NCBI GenBank assembly: GCA_965178125.1
Contig: OZ237742.1
Span: 434,001 to 498,000 of the forward strand
DNA: 64,000 bases
Direction: 5' to 3'
Source: Bilabrum cf. latius
Taxonomy: Eukaryota; Bigyra: Bicosoecida; Bigyra; Bicosoecida
Position numbers and translations under genes: made by a program. The notes beneath the pieces are model-generated. The model saw only the letters and a list, made by a program, of their open reading frames with translations. It did not search any database and was not told where the DNA came from. Of the stretch, positions 58,961-64,000 are shown piece by piece. Numbering within the stretch: the first letter of the stretch is position 1; the number at the start of each line of letters is the position of its first letter.

Positions 58961-60377
58961 TTAAGCGATACCATCCGCAAAATTAGAGGACCGGTAGAGC
59001 CGGTTCTGCAACGCGGACGGCCGGCCCCCCTGACCCAGCACCGCGTCCGTCTTGCCCGTCTTACCTTTAAGTGCCACAGTGCCGCTGTCCGCGAATCCTT
59101 CGTGCAGCTGCTTGCCCTTCACGGCCCCAGCCACCACCGTCCCCTTCTATGCCGCTGACCGCCCCCTGCCTCCTTGCTTGCCGCTGGCCGCTGCTCCTCC
59201 CTTGCCCCAAGTACCAGCTCCGGCAGTACCTGCAGCGATAGTCGCCCTGGCCGCCGCAATCCCCTGCTTCCTCCTCTTGTCAATCACCTCCCGCTCCATG
59301 CGGCCCTTCTCCGCGCGCTGCAGCAGCTCAATCTGCGCGATCTTGGGGTCTCGCTTGCCCAGGTCGCTCAGCGTCGGGGCGGGCCGGTACGTCCCTCCAC
59401 TAGCCCCCGCATCCCCAGCTGCTCCCGCCGCACCCACCGCCCTATATCTCTGCTGCTCGAGCTGCTCCTTTGACTCCCTGTGGACGCGGGCGCGGGCATC
59501 TCGGACGTTCGCGAGGATCTCCCAGATGGAGGGGGAGGCGGCGGTGCCCAGCTGCAGGCGGGACCGTAGCTGTGCCACCCAGAAGGCTTCACCGAACACC
59601 CTTGTCCTGAGTTTCCTTTGCATTCGGAAGGCGGGGAAGAGCATCGAGGGGTAGTCGTCGTTGATCTTCTTGAACTCGTCGAAGCCGACCTGATCGTCCC
59701 CATTAGAGTCCAATTCCCTCATGAGCGATGTGACCCTGTGGTTCTGGTCGTACATGTCTCCGTAGACCTCCGACAGGAGCTCGTAGACCTCGCTCATGTC
59801 GAGGTAGCCACTGAGGTCAGAGTCGAACAGGTCAAACGAGAAGCGAAGGAGCGCTCGAATGTCCATGCTGCAGTAGTTCCACATCGTGATAACGAATTCC
59901 CTAAACGTAATCTCTCCGGATGCGTCCTCATCTGCGGCTCCAAAGGGCGCAAGCACACAATGGACATGAATCGTTGAGGACCAGCTTCTGCGCTGCTAGG
60001 TTGGAATTCACACGCCCTCACCGATGATAGAAAACACCCTGTCGGCAAAAGAAGATCGTTCGATGTCAAAAAATCGATAGAATTCGTCCAGATCGACCAA
60101 GCCGGTCTAGTCCTTGTCAACTTCAACGAATACGTTGTAGAAATCATCGATGACTTCTTGCTCGACTGCAAGCCCGCCAAAGAATCAGTGTTGGAAGTTG
60201 TGATAGATAAAACCTATGTTGTATGATTGATCCCACTCATGCGTGAAGAGACTCACGTTTTAGCTTAGCAAAGTCTCGTACTGCTTCCTACCCTTGACCT
60301 GGTTTCGATTCGTTTGGCACGAAATAGCTCTTTGTGTGAACCTTTTTAGCGCCAGTCACTGGCAAACAGTTTCCCAT
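58961..60377 (-). CDS. N-myristoylated EF-hand calcium sensor (three exons)
   Basis: Exons 60377-60257, 60165-60022 and 59931-58961 (introns 91 and 90 bp) give 411 aa with a TAA stop. The N-terminus MGNCLP is a myristoylation/palmitoylation signal. Four EF-hand loops follow: DKDQTGLVDLDE (its Gln is TAG), DEDASGEITFRE (formed across an intron), DSDLSGYLDMSE and DSNGDDQVGFDE. Spacing matches calcineurin-B/CBL-type sensors. Unlike those (about 200 aa), it continues for about 200 residues with FGEAFWVAQLRSRLQLGTAA, charged coiled coil ESKEQLEQQRYRAVG and EKGRMEREVIDKRRKQGIA, and a Gly/Lys tail. It is probably a membrane-tethered calcium sensor or a flagellar/cortical protein. Confidence 0.88.
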
Positions 60378-60525
60378 TAGTGTCAACGGTGCTTCTTGCC
60401 CATGAATATACGGTCTGGTGCCTGTATACAGTCTGCCTGGAGTGGAGCGCGTTGGGTTCGTTGGCTAAACCGAACGTTCTTTCGAAGCACTGTTTGCTGC
60501 TTGAGGCAACTGCATATTTTTTGCC
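60378..60525. promoter_or_regulatory. Bidirectional promoter, EF-hand / EFG1
   Basis: 148 bp between divergent ATGs. T-rich stretch just before the EFG1 start. Confidence 0.45.
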
Positions 60526-62909
60526 ATGAAGAGGCGCGGTGGTGCGGGTAGGAAGCGCCCTAGGGATGAACAGAATGATGATGCATAGGATCGCAAGCGT
60601 GGAGTCTCCTTGAAGAACTCTATCCGCTCTTTGCGCCGTCTCCTCGTCAGCAAGGTAAGGCTTCAATTTATTTTTGCCCAGGCCCTGTAATTGGACAGAA
60701 CGGCAGCGATGAGACTTGTAAGAGTGTTAAGCCTTATTTTTCCACGCAGTGGGACGAAATGTCATTCGAGGCTAGGCGCCAGAAAGTTAGGATGCTCCGC
60801 AAACAGCAGCAGGAACTCGATGAAAGGAAGCGAAGCGAGAGAGAGCACGCCCTGCTGCTTCGTTACAGGGGAATCATGTTTACGGAACGATAGAAGGCAA
60901 GGCGACGTCTCAAGCAGGTTGAGAAGAAACTTGCATCCGAAGACGCGAGCGGAGGGGATCTCGATTCGCTTCAGTCCGACCGCCTGCGCTACCTGGAAGA
61001 TATCGCGTATACGAGGTGGTTTCCAAGGGGACAGAAATATATCAGTCTGTACCCCTCGCGGGAAATGACGGAAGCAGACATCCGACGCCGCGATTGGCTG
61101 AGAAAGTGGGCACTGGCGAACGCAGCCGCCGAGAAGCACCTGCCCGATCCCCCAGAGCTGCTCCCGGGCTAGAGGAGAGAGCTGGCGCACGCACTGACCG
61201 ACCACAAGAAGAAAACATAGCAAGGAAGCGAACCAGCTGCAGCGGCATCATCCTCTTCATCCACCGCTTCCTCATCAGAACCAGCGTCAGCGGCTGGAGC
61301 GGAAGCGCAGGACCTGGATGAGGAAGCCCTCATTTCTCAGGCAGCGGAGGCCAGCAAAGGTGCAGGAGCGATCGCTCTCCTCAGATAGTTCCAGACCAAG
61401 GCACTCGTAGTGAACGTTCGTCCAGGGGAACAAGGCAAGAAGCCGAAGCCCATCAGCGACGACCGGCCAGATCTCTAGAGGCGCAAGGGCAAGGGCAAGG
61501 ACAAGGACGAGCAGCGGGGTGCCGGCAAGTCTGAGTCGCCTGAAGCTGCTAAGGAAAGTAGTCCCGGCACAATCAAGGGTGCAGATAAGTCTGCTGTGTC
61601 TGGTAGCTCGAACCAGCCCGCGTCATCGTCCGGCTCCGATTCTAGCAGTGATAGTAGCAGCGATGACGGTAGTGGTAGCGACAGTGGGAGCGAAAAAGTC
61701 GGCAGTCGTGCTGCTGCCCCAGCTCCAACCCCAGCCCCGTCCTCATCCTCGTCTGCATCGTCGAGCAGCTCAAAGCACAGGCCTACGATGGCCCAGCTAG
61801 AGGATCTCCTGGACCCGAGGGCAGCCAAGCGGGCCCAGCGGATGGAAGCCAGGAGGGGCATGCAGGACGCAAGGGATCTTGACAGCGAGATGGGAGGAGC
61901 TGCCGAGGGGGAGGGTGACGGGGTTGGGTCTCGGGGATCGAAGGGAAGAGGGAGTGGAGGGGGTTCAGGACTGGAGCCTGTGTCCGCGGGGGGCGAAGAG
62001 GGTGGGGAGGCGGGGGCTGCTGCTGCTGAGGAGGAGGAGGAGGAGGTGGATGATTTTCTCCTCGGGGGCGGGGACGACGACGGTGATGGGGGTGATGGAG
62101 AGGAGGGAAAGTAGGGCGACGGATTTTTGCTCGCAGGGGAGGAAGGCGATGAAGAAGAGGGGCAGGGTGGGGAAGAAGATGGGTCGACCGGTGGCGGGTC
62201 AGCGCATGGACCAGCAGCCAAGAAAAGGAGAACAGCGGCCTCCACTGTGCCTCTGTTCAAGAAAGAGGAGAGCCTGTTCGAGGAGCTGGGGGACGGCTCT
62301 GACATGACCGAGGTGCCGGGCAGCTGGCGCGCTGCTTTCAGGGAAAAGGATCAGGGCAAGGCGCTCCGGAGGATGGCGTTCCAGGCCCAGCAGGGGGACA
62401 CTGGCCTCACGGCAGAGTTCAGGGGCCGATACAGCGACACTGCCGCCAACAGGAAGGGCAAGTCGGGCGGGGCGTTGGATCGCGTGAAGAAGTAGCTGGC
62501 CCGGGCGTACTTGCGGGAGATGAGGGGCCGAGGGCGGGGTAGAGGGGCTGGGCGCGGGGGCATGGGTGGGCGCGGGGGCATGGGTGGGCGCGGGGGCATG
62601 GGTGGCCGCGGGGGCATGGGTGGCCGCGGGGGAGGGCGAGGGAGGGGGCGAGAGGGGGGGCGTGGTGGAGGTTTTGGTGCGGATTATGGGAGGGGGCGCG
62701 GAGGTGGAAGTGGTCGAGGCGGCTACGGGGGTCGTGGGAGGGGCGGAGGGTTTGAGCGCGGTAGGGGGGGTGGGGGCCGGGGCGGGTGGGCCGACCGCGG
62801 TGGTGGTCGAGGTCGAGGTGCATCGGGAGAAGGGACGGGCCGGGGAGATCACAGCCATGCGCCGAGGACAACCGCAGGTCCGGCAGGGCGCAAGCACATG
62901 ACATTTTGA
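60526..62909 (+). CDS. EFG1: rRNA-processing protein EFG1 with long RGG tail (two exons)
   Basis: Nucleolar protein of 18S rRNA maturation. Exons 60526-60654 and 60750-62909 (95-bp intron, GTAAGG...ACGCAG) give 762 aa. The EFG1 core is early: LKNSIRSLRRLLVSKWDEMS, RKQQQELDERKRSEREHALL, RYRGIMFTERQKARRRLKQV. The Gln of FTERQKA is TAG 60891-60893, a position usually Gln or Lys in EFG1. The conserved end DIAYTRWFPRGQKYISLYPS follows. After this come acidic and Ser-rich stretches, a conserved basic helix (LFEELGDGSDMTEVPGSWRA), and a C-terminal RGG/RGRG domain with an 18-bp repeat. Most EFG1 proteins are 200-300 aa, so the tail is an unusual extension typical of RNA-binding nucleolar proteins. 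Confidence 0.9.
62561..62632 (+). repeat. 18-bp repeat encoding MGGRGG, four copies
   Basis: Units start at 62561, 62579, 62597 and 62615, in frame within the EFG1 C-terminal RGG domain. Adjacent sequence is related but irregular. Confidence 0.9.
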
Positions 62910-63178
62910 TCGCAAATCTTTCAGCTCTGAAGGATTCTAACGCGTGGGGAGGGAAGCCGCACCACTGATCGAACCGCACAGAAGGTTCGTTTCTTTCCAC
63001 CAAACCTTCCGTGCAGAAGAAACAGAACTGAATTGCCTCAAGATAGCTGGTATCGCCGATTTCCTGGGACTAGAGCCAGCACAAGCTTGTACTAGACTTT
63101 AATTTTCTATAGCAGCCACTTTCCGCTGCAGTGACACGTGCGTGGCAGCTACCTGCGGCAGTCGCACGTTGGTGAAAG

Positions 63179-64000
63179 ATGAGTCGTCCAAGACGCACAT
63201 CGAAGCGTTCATCCGCTAAAAACGCTCTGGTAGGTTTGCCAGGCAGTAGAACCACAAAACCAGCTGGCGGTTCAGGGCGCCGACCTCCTTTCCTGGTGAA
63301 GCTCGTGCAGATGCTCGAAACCCCATCCCTATCTGATCTAATAGCATGGACACCGGATGGTCTCGGCATTCTAATCCAGAACCCAGATAAATTCGCGAGT
63401 GATGTGCTACCGCGCTTTTTCCGGCATAGCTCCCAAACATCATTCTTGCGATCGATGAACTTTTACGGGTTTCGCACGATCAAGCAGCTGAAGGGGCAGT
63501 GGCGAGTGTTCGGTAATCCCAGCTTCCGACGAGGCAACACGGAGCAGCTATTCCAGGAAAGACGAAACGTTCGCAACCTCCCCGGATCCTCCGGGATGGC
63601 CGCCACATCGCCGTTTGCAGGCGGCTCGCCGGGCCACCCTCACCCGGTCCCACCATCCGTGGGTGCGGCAGCTGCATACCCTTTCCAGCAGCAGCAGGCC
63701 CCGCAGGCGAACACATCAGCACCTCCTGCGCGTGCATTCCCAGGCGCATCGGCGTGGTCAGTCGGTGCGGGCGCTCCCCAGCCGTCCTATCCGTCGCATG
63801 CACGTGCAGGACCCGCCGGAGAGGACTCGCAAGGCTCAGCCATGACAGGCTCCGGGCAAGGGAGCGCCCCCAGGGCAGGAGCTAGCATGGGCATGCTGGA
63901 CGACTCCCTTGTCGGTTTCCCCGCGGATGGCAGCTCCGGTGCCGCTGCTGGTGCGAGACACCGTGGCGGGTCTGGAGCTCACGATCTTGACCTGGGTGCG
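63179..64000 (+). CDS. HSF: Heat-shock-factor DNA-binding protein (5' part; runs off the window)
   Basis: The frame opens at ATG 63179 (MSRPRRTSKRSSAKN) and has no stop before 64000. Residues about 37-140 form an HSF-type winged helix: PPFLVKLVQMLETPSLSDLI, AWTPDGLGILIQNPDKFASD, VLPRFFRHSSQTSFLRSMNF, YGFRTIK, then WRVFGNPSFRRGNTEQL. The recognition-helix wording SF.RSMN.YGF and the F.RG ending match the family, including the expanded HSF sets of diatoms and oomycetes. The remaining sequence is Pro/Ala/Gln/Gly-rich with a short poly-Gln run (63688-63699), likely an activation region. No trimerisation coiled coil is visible yet. The 270 bp upstream (62910-63178) show no gene. Confidence 0.9.
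   Translation, partial: MSRPRRTSKRSSAKNALVGLPGSRTTKPAGGSGRRPPFLVKLVQMLETPSLSDLIAWTPDGLGILIQNPDKFASDVLPRFFRHSSQTSFLRSMNFYGFRTIKQLKGQWRVFGNPSFRRGNTEQLFQERRNVRNLPGSSGMAATSPFAGGSPGHPHPVPPSVGAAAAYPFQQQQAPQANTSAPPARAFPGASAWSVGAGAPQPSYPSHARAGPAGEDSQGSAMTGSGQGSAPRAGASMGMLDDSLVGFPADGSSGAAAGARHRGGSGAHDLDLGA

Noticed and set aside
1-64000. Genes broken into many pieces by TAG stops, suggesting pseudogenes or poor sequence.
   Set aside because: Frames continue perfectly across every TAG with conserved domains intact, whereas TAA and TGA never interrupt them.
1-64000. Prokaryotic operon or viral segment.
   Set aside because: Spliceosomal introns, V-ATPase, TFIIS, axonemal and mitoribosomal genes show a eukaryotic nuclear genome.

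Overview
This is a GC-rich, gene-dense, intron-containing nuclear segment from a flagellated microbial eukaryote that reads TAG as glutamine. Read with the standard code, almost every gene breaks into fragments. With TAG = Gln, 25 confidently supported protein genes, plus one weak short ORF, stay open end to end, and in-frame TAGs fall on conserved Gln positions in the V-ATPase A subunit, REXO4, EFG1, NVL, the EF-hand protein and the SUMO-like domain. TGA (most genes) and TAA (PX protein, laminin-like protein, PFKFB, EF-hand protein) are the only stops used. An outer-arm dynein docking subunit implies a flagellum, and mitochondrial bL19 implies a respiring mitochondrion. UMP synthase is fused in the order OMP decarboxylase then orotate phosphoribosyltransferase; that order is known from stramenopiles and kinetoplastids, while plants and animals have the opposite order. 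Introns rule against kinetoplastids, so a stramenopile-like lineage is the best guess, but this is inference.

Layout. 1-1988: 3' part of the ribosome-biogenesis ATPase NVL. 2112-6494 (minus): one long protein joining a SUMO-like domain, a BTB domain and an NPH3-like region. 7356-11909: PX-domain protein. 12311-15954: gamma-glutamyl hydrolase, a candidate Mediator Med7 and TFIIS, with a 72-bp tandem triplication across the TFIIS stop. 15954-23401: outer-arm dynein docking protein, a secreted laminin-B-like protein, and a bifunctional PFK-2/FBPase-2 whose phosphatase half has lost its catalytic RHG motif. 24097-25929: an 11-finger C2H2 protein with frame changes, then a 32-bp satellite. 25930-34498: PH-like protein, SEC14 protein, secreted beta-helix enzyme, UMP synthase. 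35049-45301: cold-shock-domain protein, mitochondrial bL19, a giant MAPKK-like kinase. 45411-53127: C2 protein, V-ATPase A, REXO4, GT61 glycosyltransferase. 53357-64000: Patched-like transporter, ANKRD13, myristoylated EF-hand protein, EFG1, and the 5' part of a heat-shock factor.

Architecture. Genes alternate strands and are tightly packed. Four divergent pairs have start codons only 116-119 bp apart and three more are 148-229 bp apart, so bidirectional promoters are the rule. Introns are mostly 79-97 bp, lie near 5' ends, and nearly all begin GTGAG. Genes are mostly unrelated housekeeping functions (ribosome biogenesis, transcription elongation, pyrimidine and fructose-2,6-bisphosphate metabolism, acidification, cilia, secretion). 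No tRNA, rRNA, CRISPR array or intact transposon was recognised.
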